From Chionoecetes opilio (lineage: Eukaryota; Arthropoda; Malacostraca; Decapoda; Majidae), in contig JACEEZ010025401.1 in NCBI GenBank assembly GCA_016584305.1, forward strand, positions 1 through 64,000: a stretch of 64,000 nt of DNA, given 5' to 3'. This document shows, piece after piece, positions 1-11,424 of this stretch; positions within the stretch are counted from its first letter, which is position 1, and each line of letters opens with the position of its first letter. The notes under the pieces were generated by a model. It made no database searches. It worked only from the letters and a program-made list of their open reading frames with translations, and had not been told where the DNA came from. Made by a program: the position numbers and the translations under genes.

Positions 1-799
1 CAAAAAAGGGGGTTTTTAATTTTAAAAAAAAAAAAAGAACGATTTTCTTCTATATTTTATTGTATAGAAGCCTGATCTGTAAAACAGCTTTTAACCCAAT
101 AACCAAGTGGTTATAGTAGGAGCGAGGTAAATGTTACTCTATGATATTATATAGTCAATAACGTATGTTTAGAAGTTATCTATACCTAGGCAGTCATATT
201 TTCCTGTTATTTTTGGTATCAATCAGATAGAAAGCCTGGAAGTGCAATGAGTCGACGCGGGAAGTGGCAATGTTTTGATTCAATCCCCCCGCCACAATCC
301 CCCCGCCCACCACTCCCCGCCGCGGCGTGTCGCCTCCACAATTATAACCTACATTGTCGCAGCAACAAGCCGATTGGGCATTCTTTATTCTTCGTTTTCC
401 AAGGCTTTGCTTTTGTATTTTGACAAGCGTTTCCCAAGACGCAGCAGTACTGTCTTAGAAACAGTGTGAACATCACCCAAATTTTCCCATGCCACAATAA
501 CATGTAAAAAATATATTAAGCTTTGCTACTTGAGGGAGTAATTTGCATTAAATTGCTATTATAGAACGTTCCTTTCGTAATGAATGTCATCCATATAATT
601 AGTTAGAACAACAGAAAAAACTATATTTTTTGGTATTCAGATGCTTTGCATAAATGTTTATCGCGAAATTAATTTATGAAAAATATTAGTCGCGGAGCCA
701 AAACACAGTAGACCAACCTTTGAGTTAAAAACTGCAGCGACCACTGGCATTTTCTCGAGTTTCAGTTCTCTCTAATTGGAAAAACTAAGGTTAGTAAGG
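1..799. other. AT-rich intergenic sequence
   Basis: No ORF here has a recognisable product. The first 40 bases are homopolymer-rich, and a short C-rich patch lies at about 281-335. I see no RNA gene or mobile-element end. Confidence 0.6.
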
Positions 800-1905
800 G
801 GAAATGCTGCCACCATTTCAGGCGAGTAGTTCTAGGGTTTTACCCCCTAAACCCCGATTTACTATTGAGAACATGGTAGTCGGGGGGATACTTAGTATTA
901 CACCGATGAGGCTGAAACTCTTTTTTGGAGATTTGGGGAAGTTTTTCCATAACAAGGGAATAATCACCGGGGGGGTTTTTACAATAAACACAAGAAGCTA
1001 TATTTTAAAACATCACCCGGTTTATTCACCATGAAATATTATTTCTCTTGTTTGGATCCTAGATACAGTATGAATCTATTTTGGCGCAGGAAGCTCTACG
1101 GAGCATAACCTAACTCACTGATTTTTGTCCTTGGAAAAATACCATCTATGGCCCGTATCAACTGAGCACTATAGGTATACAGGGAAAATTTTCTATATAG
1201 GAGAGAAAAATGTGAGAGTAAGGGTTGGTGTGGTTTTCACTGTGATATGTGGCTTGGCTTCTTTTTCGGCAGACACTCGCCGGACCCTTGAAAGGAGTGG
1301 GGAGACGATCTTTTAATAACACTTATAAGGACGGGCCCGGGCCTCCTATGCTTTTAAAAACCTAAACAACTGTACCTATATATAAAGATAGATAGATAGA
1401 TATATTATAACAAGGAGGGGGGGGGGGAAATAGGGGTGAGGTACCGCATATCTTACCTTGAAAGGAGGGGGGGAGACGACTAAACTCCTCGTGGTAACCC
1501 AAGGCGAGGTTGGGAGGGAGTAGCGGGAAAAAAAGAAATGTTCGGATACTATAAAAAGGCTTCCCCTGAAGGGAGTATAAGACTCGAATGACTCTAATTA
1601 GCTAACGAAGCAAGTATGCATATGAAATGGCTGCCTATAATACAGTTCTTTTACTTTGATATAGAAGAATTTAATACATTTATTCTAAATATTCGGGAGA
1701 GGTGTTCTCCTTTTTGTTTAGCCTACGAACGTGTTTTCCAGAGCGACGAGGTATCGGAGTCGGAATAGAAATTTGGTTCGACTTTCAATTTAGCAATAAC
1801 CGACTAACCCACCCATTTATGAACGTGATCTGTCACTATTGTGTCTATTTTGAAGGACATTAAGAAAATCTAAGAGGTTCCTTGATCTGATCAGGAGGGT
1901 GAGGA
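800..1905 (+). repeat. Repeat R, diverged copy 1
   Basis: This stretch matches, in order and on the same strand, pieces of two other segments at about 20,270-21,700 and 24,530-25,866. Shared landmarks are the segment around 915-1,030, the run CTTTAATAACACTTATAAGG (near 1,310 here, 25,017 in the clean copy), TACTTTGATNTAGAAGAATT near 1,656 and the stretch around 1,850-1,890. It is clearly more diverged than the other two copies. No coding potential or terminal repeat is visible, so the repeat class is unknown. Confidence 0.6.
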
Positions 1906-1973
1906 AAGGAGGACAGTTTTTGAATCGACCAGTTACGATGATCGCGAAATAAATGTCCACGCATTTGACTCGT

Positions 1974-2535
1974 CTACGGAGTGTATGGGGGAGGGAGTGG
2001 GTAGGGGGGGGGAAGATAGAAGTGGGAGATAGAAAGACTCGTATCCGGAGTGTATGGGTGAGGGAGTGGGGGGGGGGGGGGAAGTAGAAGTGGGAGGATA
2101 GAAAGACTCATATCCGGCGTGTATGGGGGAGGGAGTGCGGGGGGGGGGGGAACGTAGAAGTGGGAGATAGAAAGATCGTATCCGGAGTGTATGGGGGAGG
2201 GAGTGGGGGGGGGGAAGATAGAGTGGGAGAATAGATAAGCCTCGTATCCGGAGTGTATGGGGGAGGGAGTAGGGGGGGGGGGGAAGATAGAAGTGGGAGA
2301 TAGAAAGACTCCGTACCGGAGAGTGTATGGGGGAGGGAGTGGGGGGGGGGTGGGGAAGATAGAAGTGGGAGATAGAAAGACTGGATCCGGAGGGTATGGG
2401 GGAGGGTCAGTGGGGGGGGGGGGGAAGATAGAAGTGGGAGATAGAAAGACTCGTATCCGGAGTGTCTGGGGGAGGGAAGTGGGGGAGGGGGGGGGCAAGA
2501 TAGAAGTGGCGAGTAGAAAGAAAAGAAGATAAATT
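1974..2535. repeat. G-rich minisatellite, unit about 66-70 bp
   Basis: About eight tandem copies of a unit holding CGGAGTGTATGGGGGAGGG, a run of 8-13 G, then GAAGATAGAAGTGGGAGATA and GAAAGACTC. The poly-G run length varies between units. A 240-codon minus-strand ORF across it is only the Pro/Ser-rich translation of the repeat. Confidence 0.92.
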
Positions 2536-3560
2536 TTAGCAGAAACGAAAAGATGAATTGACGTTAATATAATAGGACTACCGTTCCTCCCTATGCTGGG
2601 TCTAGGTGACAAACTTGCCCCAGAACAACATTTAGGACTTGAACCTTTTTCCTTCTTAAATACATCACCCGGAAATGTATGTGATAGGAATTTCATCCTG
2701 TCTTCGAATCCCCTCCGGGCATTACACTCCAGTGAGGCGAGGTGAGGTGCTCTCAGGGTTCCTCATGCGTTCGCCGATTTCGGCAGCTGGGACCCTCTAC
2801 GCATGGCTGTAGCTCGAAACTAACCACATGATTTTCTTGAAAATAACCTCATTTGATCCCACACACAGTTACAATGGACCGTAGTCAACTAAACCCTTAC
2901 CTAACCTACCTAACCTAACGTTTTTCTAACCCGAAACCTAACCTCTAGCGGTCTGCCGAAAAGGGCGAACGCCTGGAGATTTGAGGCAAGAGCAGGAAAA
3001 GATAAAAGAGAAATAAAAAGGAAGAGAAAGAAGGGAAAGAAAGGGAAAAAGAAAAGGGCAAGGGAAGGGAAAGCAAGAAACAGAGAGAGAGGAAAAGTGA
3101 TATATGTAAATGATAAATTGTTGCTGTCGTTCATAGATGGCAACAATGATGTACCATTGAGTCCGTACGTCTTGCGATTACAGTTGGTAATTTGTTTAAG
3201 GTTGTTGTGGAGAGCGAAGGTCTGTCTCGCTCTCCCAGTGATATGTACGAGACATTTTCCTTTCGGCTCCGTCTGTAGAAAAGCGTCGGGCAGCGTACAA
3301 TCGATTTTGTGCTGGCAAGCTTGGCGGAAATATACTTAAATAAGTTATAATTAACTTCCAAGGGGACGCACAAAATACGCACTTATCTAACAAGCAAGAA
3401 AGAGTCAAAGAGAAGAGAGAAGACAAGAAGGAAGTAACAAGAGGACCATTACCCCCATGACAGGGAGAGGAGAGCACGTAGGAGAGAGCATGAGAGGCCA
3501 GGGGCCCTCAGTGATGGGCGAACCCGTGTGGGCTGTGGATGTATGCGAGAGGAAGGAGGG
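2536..3560. other. Intergenic sequence with a polypurine tract and a short dispersed repeat
   Basis: No gene recognised. Bases 2,980-3,100 are almost pure purine. Bases 3,395-3,530 match 39,382-39,500 in the same orientation (shared AAGAAGGAAGTAACAA and GAGAGCATGAGAGGC), so this is a dispersed repeat. A CCTAACCTACC tract lies near 2,900. Confidence 0.55.
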
Positions 3561-3791
3561 GCAAAATGAAAGCCCTAGTTTTAAGGTCCCATTAGAGCTA
3601 GTGCCACTAAGCTATAGGGATAGGAAAGATCGCTACCAAGGGCAAACCCTGGGTATACAGGCAACCATTCCAACATCTGATAATACATACCAGGTACACT
3701 TAGATTAATCTGAAAAAGAAAACATAGTCTGGCAAACGCCGTGCCATTGGACCGCGGCCGGCTGTCCGCCAGCCGTAACGGAGCTATCATC
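3561..3791 (+). repeat. Left inverted terminal repeat of DIRS copy 1
   Basis: Reads as the reverse complement of 10,026-10,268 with small indels. Shared blocks include GGCAAACCCTGGGTATACAG, GCAACCATTCCAACATCTGA and GCGGCCGGCTGTCCGCCAGC. The extreme ends both read GCAAAATGA inward. Confidence 0.9.
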
Positions 3792-4129
3792 TTCTCTTTG
3801 CCTGCATCACATCACAACTGCTATTCTATCAAAACACGTGTTGTGTGTATCAGGCATATGGGAAGCAACTGCGTTTTTTCGTGTATACGTGGGTGTGTGT
3901 GAAGTTTTACCCTTCATGCTTCGTATTCCTATCTGTAAGGTTTTACGGGGATGAGTGTGCTATTCTTACCCTGGCCCCGGGCAGCTGTGTCTTAAATTAT
4001 TTTCGGCTGGTGTCTGTGTCTGTTGTCGGTGGTGTTAAGCTACGCCCAAGGGCGCGGCTTTCACCCTTTTCCCCTGGGATTATTTCCCGCCAGGCGTCCC
4101 TGCGGACACGGTCTGCACTGTAAGCTGAG

Positions 4130-4690
4130 AAATGGGGTCCGCTGAGGTTACGTATGTAGCCAAACTCACAGACGAAACATGTATGATCCTCCCACCCTGG
4201 ATGGCCCTCCATAGGCCAGAGAGAGAGACGTGGTGGTGTGTGCCTTCAGCGTTCCTCGCTCTCGCTAGTCTGTCACGTGTAAGCGAGAGGGCGGAAGGTT
4301 ACCGTAGTTCTCCCAGCCACGCCCCTCCTCCCCTGGACGCCCTCCCATAGGCCGGTGCGGGGAGGGGTTTCGGATGGTTCCTGGTCTGTAACGTGTAAGC
4401 TGAAGAGAGGGGCGATGGTTTACGTAGTTCCCCAGCCACGCCCCCCCCCCCCCCGCCGGACCCTCCCATGGGGTTCGTACGGGGGGGTTTGGGGTTACCT
4501 GCATCGCCACGCCCCTGGCTGCAACGTGTACGCTGAGATTGGCGGATGGTTACGTCGCTTTTGGGGTGCCCAACCTCCCCCGATCCCTCGCCCGGACCCT
4601 CCATGGAGCGGTAGGGGAGTTGAGCGGTCCCTGGCTGCCACGTCGAGAACCCCCACCCCCTCCCCGACCATCCACTTCCTGGGGTCGGGG
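4130..4690 (+). repeat. Tandem repeat in the 5' part of DIRS copy 1, unit about 125 bp
   Basis: Roughly four imperfect copies of a unit carrying an ACGTGTAAGC block, a GGTTACGTAGTTC block, a C-rich run and CCCTCCCATGGGGC-like sequence. The matching part of copy 2 (47,450-47,950, minus) has the same CCCTCCGCC / CCACGCCC rhythm, so this belongs to the element and is not a chance local duplication. Confidence 0.65.
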
Positions 4691-4699
4691 CATGCGCTG

Positions 4700-6580
4700 T
4701 GGCGACGATGCAGGTGTGTGGTTTTGGGGGGCTTTTCGTGTGCTCTAGTCCTTTCCCCTCACTGTTATACCACTTCTTTTTCCAGCGGATCAATTGTGAG
4801 GCCCAGGGCTGCTCGGTGTTTTTAGGTCTCCCGAGGACACAGATCTGCCTCCTCGCACGCCCCGTTTTTGGGGGCCTTCTGTCGGACCTTTTTGTCCCGC
4901 CCGATGCCGTATGCGTGGATGGCTGCGGCTCATCCTCCCGGAGGGGGGTTGTGCCCGCTTTCTGGCGAAGGCCTTATGCTGACATCAAGGAGTGGTGGTC
5001 GAAGGCTTTGAAGTCTCGCCAACGCAGCCAACTTCCGTCTGTCCTGGGCGCGACCGGTCTCTGGGTTCTCGGGCTGGGCCTCGCCAAGTCGTCCATCTCC
5101 TCCTCGTCTCGCACCTCCCGACCCCTGAATCTGCTTCAATGAGCTCGGTCGTCGATCGTTGCTGACGGTGGAGCAAGATCTGGCGGGTCTCCTCAGTCCC
5201 TCACATGACGCGACTCCCAGGTCGGAGGACTTGCTGAGGGTACTGTGGAACTACGGCTGGTCAGGCGTCTCCTGGGCCTTTCCCCCCCCTCACCTCCTGT
5301 ACTCCGGGTTGTCGGCGTGGATGGTCTTCAGTGAACTCCTTCTGGCAAGAATGGAGGGCCACTAACTTCTGGGTCCCATTCTCCGAATCCGAGGCGTCGC
5401 AGTCCCCATCGCTGCTTCACTCTCACCGGTGCCTCCTCTGAGTCTGTGGTAGTCGAGGAATGACTACCTGGTGTGCTCCGACGGAGCGAAGAGGATGCTG
5501 CCCTACCGGCCCAAGCGCGACGGTTCCGGGGACTTCCGCCCCCAGGCCTTCCTGTCACCGGGCCCTTACTCCGCCTCTTTTCTTCTGAGGGGCCTCTAGT
5601 GGGCACTTCCCCTCGTCCCGCTGCGGAGGATGCTTGGGGGACTCCCCTCCTCTTCATCCGTCCTGTTTACCTGGGCACCGATGCCACCGTCGATTGGCTT
5701 GTGAGACGCGTTCGACGGGCGGCTTGTGCATCGGTCGTTGGAGGAACGGCTCCTGGGCCCAGTCCGGACTTGAGGTGCGTCGCTCCCGGGGACGGGGGAA
5801 AAGGAGTCCTTCCTCTACCGCCGGATTCCTTTCTCTCGCCCCCTGTGAGAAAACACGCTCCCTCTGAGCAGCCTGGCGGTTTTTCTTCGTGACATGGGCC
5901 ACAGGGATTCTCTGCCTCCTTACTGGGATGAGCCTAGTTTTGGTAAGGGGATGGTTCCCGTTGCGTGGAGGAGAGGGAAGCCAGGATGCAGGTGGCTTTC
6001 TCTCGGAGGCCAAGAAACGTGTTGCCCTGGATGAAGGCCGGCCTGGACCGGCCGAAGCTGTGGATGAGCTGGGGTACCACCAGTGTGAACCGGGATCTTC
6101 TCAGTCATGGGCCCGATCCCGGTTCTCCCGGCATCTGGTGGCTTTCCACGTGTGATCTGCTGATTTCCTCGGGTGTCCCGGTTTTTTCTGCCAAGGACCT
6201 CCCAGTGGCGGGGCGCAAACCGGTTGAAGGAGGAGCTTTTTCGCCAGGGGACTTTCAGGAGCGGCAACACGCCTCCCTGTTGACCTCTTCGTGCCTTTTG
6301 GGTCAGCTGGCGGAGGAGCTCTCCTCCTCGCCGTGGATTACTCTTCTCTCACCTCCGGCCTCCCGGTTCGGATGTCTTGTGTGTGGGCTTTGCTCGGACC
6401 GCCCTGTGATTGCATTCGGCGCCTCCCTACTCACACGACGGTCCGCCCTGCCCTTGACAGGGCCGCCACTGCACGCTTGCTCTTCGGCGCGAGGTCTTTT
6501 CGGGGCCTGCCGGAGCTGACCAGACAGGTCAGATTCTCCGGATTAGTCCATTCGATTCGGAAGGTCTTGTCGGAGCCCTC
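4700..6580 (+). pseudogene. DIRS copy 1, region where gag is expected (unassigned)
   Basis: GC-rich sequence with several overlapping plus-strand ORFs of 100-185 codons and no single long frame. I do not recognise a domain. Position between the left terminal repeat and the reverse transcriptase is where DIRS elements carry their gag-like ORF, and the same sequence is present in inverted orientation in copy 2. The gag assignment rests on position alone. Confidence 0.4.
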
Positions 6581-7084
6581 CTTGCAGCAGTGTCTCGCCT
6601 AATCCCCCCCACAGTCACTCTGGTGTCTATACGGCCCCCAGACTTCTCGGACGGGGGCGTTCGGGGGTTCAGGGAGGGGTCCGGCTGGAGGTTCGCGGGA
6701 TCTTCTCGTCGGAGGGGCAGTACAGGAGTGCTCACCCCCGTGGGGATGGCCCCCAGGATCCCGTCGTCCAGTCGGGGTGGCCTTCCGGATTTCAGGGGCT
6801 CGGGTCGCGGGCCTTTCGCTCGGGGGCCCGCTACTTTTTGGGGCCACAAGCCTTCCTCCAAGGGTCGCTCTCTTCTGAGGCCTCCCTTCCAGGGCCTCTT
6901 GTCCGGGTTTGGGCAGCCTGGCCGCAGAGAGGTGGGCCGCCAGGGGGTTCGAAACGGTCTTTCTTGGCCCTGGATTGCCCTAACCGCCCCTTCGTGTATG
7001 TAATATCCTTCTTGGAACGCCCCGCGCAGACACACAGTAGTGCGCTCGCAGCCCACTGTGCTCAGGACATCGCATCCTCCGGGG

Positions 7085-7720
7085 TAGTGGAGAAGGCGCG
7101 GGGAAGGTCTTCCTTTCCGCATTTCATCGTCCAAGAAGACTCTTAAAGCGGGCGGCCCTTTATCTTGGACCTCAGCCGCCTAACGGGTTTGTGCGCAACA
7201 CCGGTTCCGTAGGCTGACCCTTGGCCACAAGGTCCGCCTTCGGAGAGCAAGGGGGGACTGGATGGCTCCCTCGATCTCAAGGACGCCTACTGGCAGTCCC
7301 CATTCATCCTCGGTTCCGGCGCTTCCGGCCTTTCCAGGTGGGATCGGACACGTGGCAGTTCACCAGACTGCCCTTCGGCCTCTCCATCGCTCCGAGGGTT
7401 GTTACGCGCTCACCAAGGTGGTGCTAAGCGGATGGTGTATGCAGGGGTCAATTGCCTCATGATTTGGACGATTGGCTGGGTCCGCCCGTCTCAGGAGGAA
7501 AGCGGTTCGCATGCTGGACCGAGCTTGGCGGTGGCGGGGGAGATGGGGTTCCTAGTCAACAAGGGAAAGTGGGACCTCCGTTCAGCTGCGGTCCGCATCT
7601 GGGGGAAAATGCGGCCAAGCTTCATACGCCTCTTCCGGGCCTCGGTTGTCCCGTTTTTGTCAGGACGGATGGAGTCCCTTCTCGGCTCGCTCAACTTCCG
7701 CCGCAGAAGTCACTCCCCTG
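7085..7720 (+). pseudogene. DIRS copy 1 reverse transcriptase (frameshifted)
   Basis: The pieces read as a DIRS/Ty3-like reverse transcriptase spread over three frames. LDLKDAYW (palm motif A, its Asp is catalytic) is encoded at about 7,270-7,293. It is followed by IHPRFRRF, then WQFTRLPFGLSIAPRV near 7,350-7,400, a very typical motif B region. The catalytic box reads LDDWL at 7,464-7,478; the residue before it reads Asp where Tyr is usual, next to a likely indel. GEMGFLVNKGK follows in motif D/E position. The enzyme would copy element RNA into cDNA. At least three frame changes break it, so this copy cannot make the enzyme as read, although some breaks may be consensus errors. Confidence 0.82.
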
Positions 7721-7929
7721 GGCGTCTTCGTCTCCGTCGCCTTGTCCGGGTGTGTGAACACAGCCGTTCCGTGCGACCCCGCGACTTGCTCCGGCCCTCC
7801 CTCCCCTGGCCCTCACACTACTAGACGAGTGGTGGTGGAGGGCGGTTTCTCCGCGTGGGACGGGGTGGCTGCCCCGCCCCCTACGGTTCTTGTGATGTCG
7901 GACTGCGTCGGACGTCGGCGTGGGGCTAC

Positions 7930-8460
7930 CAATCCTCCGACGGGCGGGCAGGGTTTCGGCGGGTGGTCCGGGGTGGAGGCGCAGACTCACATCAACGTAA
8001 GGAGTTGCTGGTGGTCCCTTTCTCTGACTCCGATCGAACCCGATCCCAGAGGGGAGGCTCTCTGCTTCGGATGGACAAATGGTCGCGGTCAACGCTCGCC
8101 CGCCAAGGGATTCCAGGATCCGCCCTTCTGTTGTCCCTTTCTGAGCAGATTCTTCGGCCTGAGCGGCCCGTCTCCACCTTCATTCTGTCTGCCAGGTTCC
8201 TGCCGGGGATTGGAGAATGGTGGGCCGAAGCACTGTCTCGCTTCCAGGGCCTCGTCGGTAGAGTGGCAGCTGCACCCGGAGCGCTTTGCGGGACTCTCTG
8301 TCGGCACGGCGGTGGGGCACTTCCGGAGGTGGACATCTTTGCGTCCCACCGCTTCGGCCCAAACTACAGGACCTTTTTGACGAGGAGGGACCGGACAGCT
8401 GCGGGAGGCCGGACGCCATCACGGAAGACTGGAACAGTGGCGCATGTTTACCTGTTTTCC
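7930..8460 (+). pseudogene. DIRS copy 1 RNase H region and linker (frameshifted)
   Basis: Across two or three frames one can read an H-x-N-V/R-KELLVV segment, then SEQILR-ERPVSTFILSARFL, then WWAEALSRF near 8,220, and LPEVDIFASHRF near 8,325 with a later DAITEDW. In DIRS and related elements these follow the RT and form the RNase H domain plus a conserved downstream segment. The stretch just after it (to about 8,690, LLKVCQQN, GKVTLVAPL, LLEELHGQ) matches the usual linker before the recombinase. Frames change several times. Confidence 0.7.
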
Positions 8461-8689
8461 GCCTCCCGCACCCAGCGTCCTCCTGAAAGTATGCCAACAA
8501 AACTGCGGTCCTACAGGAGGCAAGGTGACCTTGGTGGCTCCTCTACTGGCCGGCGCAACCGTGGTTCTCCAGAATCTGAAGGCCTGGGGTCCCTCCCCGG
8601 TTTCTCTAGGGGCCCCTTCGCCTTTGTTGGAGGAGCTCCACGGCCAGGCTTCTTTCCCACCTGTGAAGCTACACGCTGGATTTCTTCCG

Positions 8690-9760
8690 TACCTCTCTCC
8701 GTTCGGACGGCCTCGACGCGGTAGCGGATGACATGTTGGCGGCTCTTCGCCCGTCCTCTACGAGACAGTATCAGTTCTCATGGAAGGCCTGTCAGTCGTT
8801 CCTCAAGACTCAAGGACCTCCGTGACGTATCTGAATCGGTTCGTCCTGGATGTTCTCTCCTTCCTTTGCCCACGACCGTGGGAGGTCCTCCGCTAGAGTC
8901 TCGCCACTAACCTTGCGGCCTGGCTGACCCCCATCAAAATACGGTTGGGTTTTGGTACGGACCGGCGTTCTGTTGACCCTGTGAAGAGGGGTTTGTTTTC
9001 CACCAAAACCACCCTCATGGTCGTCACTGGTCCCTTCTGGTCCCTTGGAGAAGGTTCTCCTGTTCCTGCAGGGCGACCCCCCACCCCAAAGTTGGGGTCG
9101 GACGCTGCCGGACCTCGCCTCCTTCAGAAGGGCTTGTTCCTGGTGGAGACCCTGGCTACGGGGTTTCGGGCTTCTCAGTCGAGGGCGCTGACCCGTTTCC
9201 CCCAGTGGACGACCTTCTCGGCGGGACGGTGCCGCTGTCTCCCTCTCCTCTCGCCCAAGGTGCTGGGGTAAGAACGGCGGCTCATGGAGGACCACCGTCT
9301 CCAAACGGTAGTCGTTCGCTTGGTATGCTGGGGGAACGCCGCCACACCCCTTGTGCCCGGTTTCGGCGCTCCGGTGTACCTGATGCTTCCGAGTCCTGGG
9401 CCGTGAGAACCTGCAGTTCTGTTCCGCGATCTGTCCTGGGTCGTCCCCTCACCACCACGCGGGGATTGCCGGCCGTCTCCGGGGCGTCATTCGAGTCGGC
9501 GGATCACCACGCGGGGTCACGGCCCCTCTCGCCCATGACGTCCGGGTGTTGCTGCGTCTCTGGCCTTCCTCCGCACCCATCCTTGGAGAGGGTACGGGAA
9601 GGGGACAGTGGAGTACGGCCTCCGTGCTTCGTGGCTCGTTACCTGTCCACTCGTCGCGGACTTACCCTGTGTTGCCCTGCGGTGGACTCCCTCCGTCCGG
9701 AGGGGCTGGGGTGGTGGACGCCGGGCCTCCCATTGACTCTCGCTTGATTCGGGTGAGTAT
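8690..9760 (+). pseudogene. DIRS copy 1 tyrosine recombinase (frameshifted)
   Basis: The recombinase inserts the circular DNA copy. The core-binding start reads STRQYQFSWKACQSFLKT near 8,757-8,810. The catalytic part is at the end. H-D-V-R, the HxxR box, is encoded at 9,534-9,545, and FVARYLSTR with the candidate nucleophilic Tyr (codon 9,640-9,642) lies about 95 bases downstream in a neighbouring frame. That HxxR-to-Tyr spacing fits the family. The first catalytic Arg cannot be fixed with confidence because of frame changes near 9,000-9,300. Confidence 0.72.
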
Positions 9761-9854
9761 ACTGTGGTATCGTTTTGTTATGGTGCAGTTGCGTGTGCCG
9801 TGGCTCTTTTGCCTCCCCCGCGGGGTGGGGGATTCTTGCCGTCTCCAATAGTGG

Positions 9855-9950
9855 CAGTAGCTTAGTTGCACTAGCTCTAAGGGACCTAAAATGACGGCTT
9901 TGAAGTATGGAAAAGCCTATTTTTGGGTCCCTGACAGAGCTAGGTGCACG
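9855..9950 (+). repeat. Internal complementary region (ICR) of DIRS copy 1
   Basis: Two joined segments, each repeating the outer edge of one terminal repeat. GCTTAGTTGCACTAGCTC onward is the reverse complement of the left outer edge (about 3,575-3,612). TGACGGCTTTGAAGTAT through GGGTCCCTGACAGAGCTA is the reverse complement of the right outer edge (about 10,205-10,264). This junction of both ends is the template structure DIRS elements use to restore their termini through a circle. Confidence 0.85.
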
Positions 9951-10025
9951 GCCTCCGGCCTCCCCACCTTCCTTCCCCGCCAAGTTTTCAGCCCTTCTCC
10001 CCGGGGGATGATTTTTGGGATGGTT

Positions 10026-10268
10026 ATGATAGGGCTCCGTTACGGCTGGCGGACAGCCGGCCGCGGTCCAGGGCACGGCGTTGCGACGTATGTTTTTTTT
10101 CAGATTATCAAGTGTAGCTGGTCATGTATTATCAGATGTTGGAATGGTTGCCTGTATACCCAGGGTTTGCCATGGGTAGCGATTCTGTCCTATCCATATA
10201 GCTTAGTGCACTAGCTCTGTCAGGGACCCAAAATAGGATCTTTTTATACTTCAAAGCCGTCATTTTGC
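10026..10268 (-). repeat. Right inverted terminal repeat of DIRS copy 1
   Basis: Inverted partner of 3,561-3,791. It ends CCGTCATTTTGC at 10,268, and flanking sequence begins immediately after. Confidence 0.9.
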
Positions 10269-10677
10269 TTCCCTCCAAAACAGGTGGACGGGTGTGGGAT
10301 GAACGCCGCACCCAAGGCTTCAGCACAAGCTTAGCTGGCTGAATCCCAACTTCAAGCTTCAGTCAAGCTGGCGGGAAGAGGTGACCACCCACTGCAAAAA
10401 GGCGCGGCTGTGCTCGGCTACCATTTTTTAGGTAATATAGCTGGTGTGATGAGGTGGTGGTGTTTATTTAGGTGTAGCGTTGTATGAGGAAGGGTTAATG
10501 GTGGTGTGAGGAGGCTGGCGGGGTGGTGGGGGCGCGGAACGACTAAGTATGGAGGGGGGACGCATTCAGTGTTAGCCAGCCAAGGTTTGATGCCATGTCC
10601 CCGATACCATTGCTCCCCCATCAAGTAAGTAATGGAGGCGCGCGTTAATAGTAGCAGCAACATTGCGGGCTCCAACA

Positions 10678-10800
10678 GGCCTTACATCGGTTATAAGGAC
10701 GAGATGCGCGGTCGCGGTTATAATGGACGAGCAATGCGCGGAGTCGCGGTTATAATGACGAGAAAAACTTGCGCGGGGTCTCGGTTATAATGGACGAGAA
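10678..10800. repeat. Short tandem repeat, unit about 33 bp
   Basis: About four copies of GGTTATAATGGACGAG followed by a GCGCGG-containing spacer. Related single motifs occur at 15,262-15,285 (GTCCATTATAACC, inverted) and near 54,530. Confidence 0.75.
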
Positions 10801-10804
10801 GGAT

Positions 10805-11030
10805 TATTAACGATGGCACCAAACTTCCCTACCAATTGGGAGCATGGTTTTTGTTTACCTGATTGTATTTTAAGAGACATTTTCTCTGAGCTTTCCGTCG
10901 CAAATCAATAGTTTTCGGAGATACAGAACATTTAGGTGGGCGGCAGGAATATGTCTCTTTTTACAAAAATGCCTCCCTCTTCTCTTCTTGTGACCTGCCA
11001 TCGCTTTTATTTCGGAGGCACACCCCGTGG
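10805..11030. mobile_element. MITE M2, partial copy
   Basis: Carries the shared M2 end blocks CAATTGGGAG, TGTTTACC, GACATTTTCTCTGAG and CCGTCGCAAATCA, then CTTGTGACCTGC. The order is the same as in the copies at 61,325-61,604 and 63,485-63,962. Only one end is recognisable here. Confidence 0.7.
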
Positions 11031-11035
11031 CTACC

Positions 11036-11155
11036 TTACCTGTCCTAACCTAACCTAACCTGAACCTTACTTACCTTACCTTACCTAAACCCGAACCTTA
11101 CCGTACCCTATCTAACCTAACTAATCTTACCTTACCTACCTTCTAACCTCCTACA
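11036..11155. repeat. CCTAA-rich tract
   Basis: Irregular tandem CCTAACCTAACCTAACC-type sequence, the complement of the arthropod telomere motif TTAGG but too degenerate to be a telomere. Confidence 0.75.
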
Positions 11156-11424
11156 AGGGGCTCCAATAATACAAAAGTTTAAGAAAATACCAATACAAAA
11201 ACGAGCAGGTCGCAAGAAGATGGAAGAGGCAGGCATTTTGGGAAGTATTTGGAAACTCATCTCTCCGCTTTGACTGAAATGAAACTACCGACTGTATTGT
11301 ATGCTTATATGTAACTGCACATCTGTTAAGGTTCCAGCGTGCGCCGGCCTTGGCTACCTCCTCCCCCCCCCTCCCCCCCTCCCCTCGGACGCTATGAAAT
11401 ATGAGGTGCTCAAAAAATTTTCTA

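Larger units (their letters stand above)
3561..10268 (+). mobile_element. DIRS-type (tyrosine-recombinase) retrotransposon, full-length copy 1
   Basis: A 6.7 kb GC-rich element bounded by inverted, not direct, terminal repeats (3,561-3,791 and 10,026-10,268). It has an internal complementary region just inside the right repeat. Between them, in order, are an unassigned gag-like region with internal tandem repeats, reverse transcriptase, RNase H and a tyrosine recombinase. Inverted repeats plus an internal complementary region plus a recombinase instead of an integrase is the DIRS1-group layout. Every domain is frame-broken. A second copy lies on the minus strand at about 41,692-48,437. No target duplication is expected, because the recombinase inserts a circle. 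Confidence 0.88.

Noticed and set aside
1974..2696. 240-codon Pro/Ser-rich minus-strand protein
   Set aside because: It is the translation of a G-rich minisatellite whose period matches the protein repeat.
2700..2740. tRNA gene suggested by TTCGAATCCCCTCC
   Set aside because: Only a B-box-like string is present. No cloverleaf, A box or acceptor pairing could be found.
3845..4123. Independent gene at the left end of DIRS copy 1
   Set aside because: It lies within the element next to the terminal repeat and shows no recognisable product.
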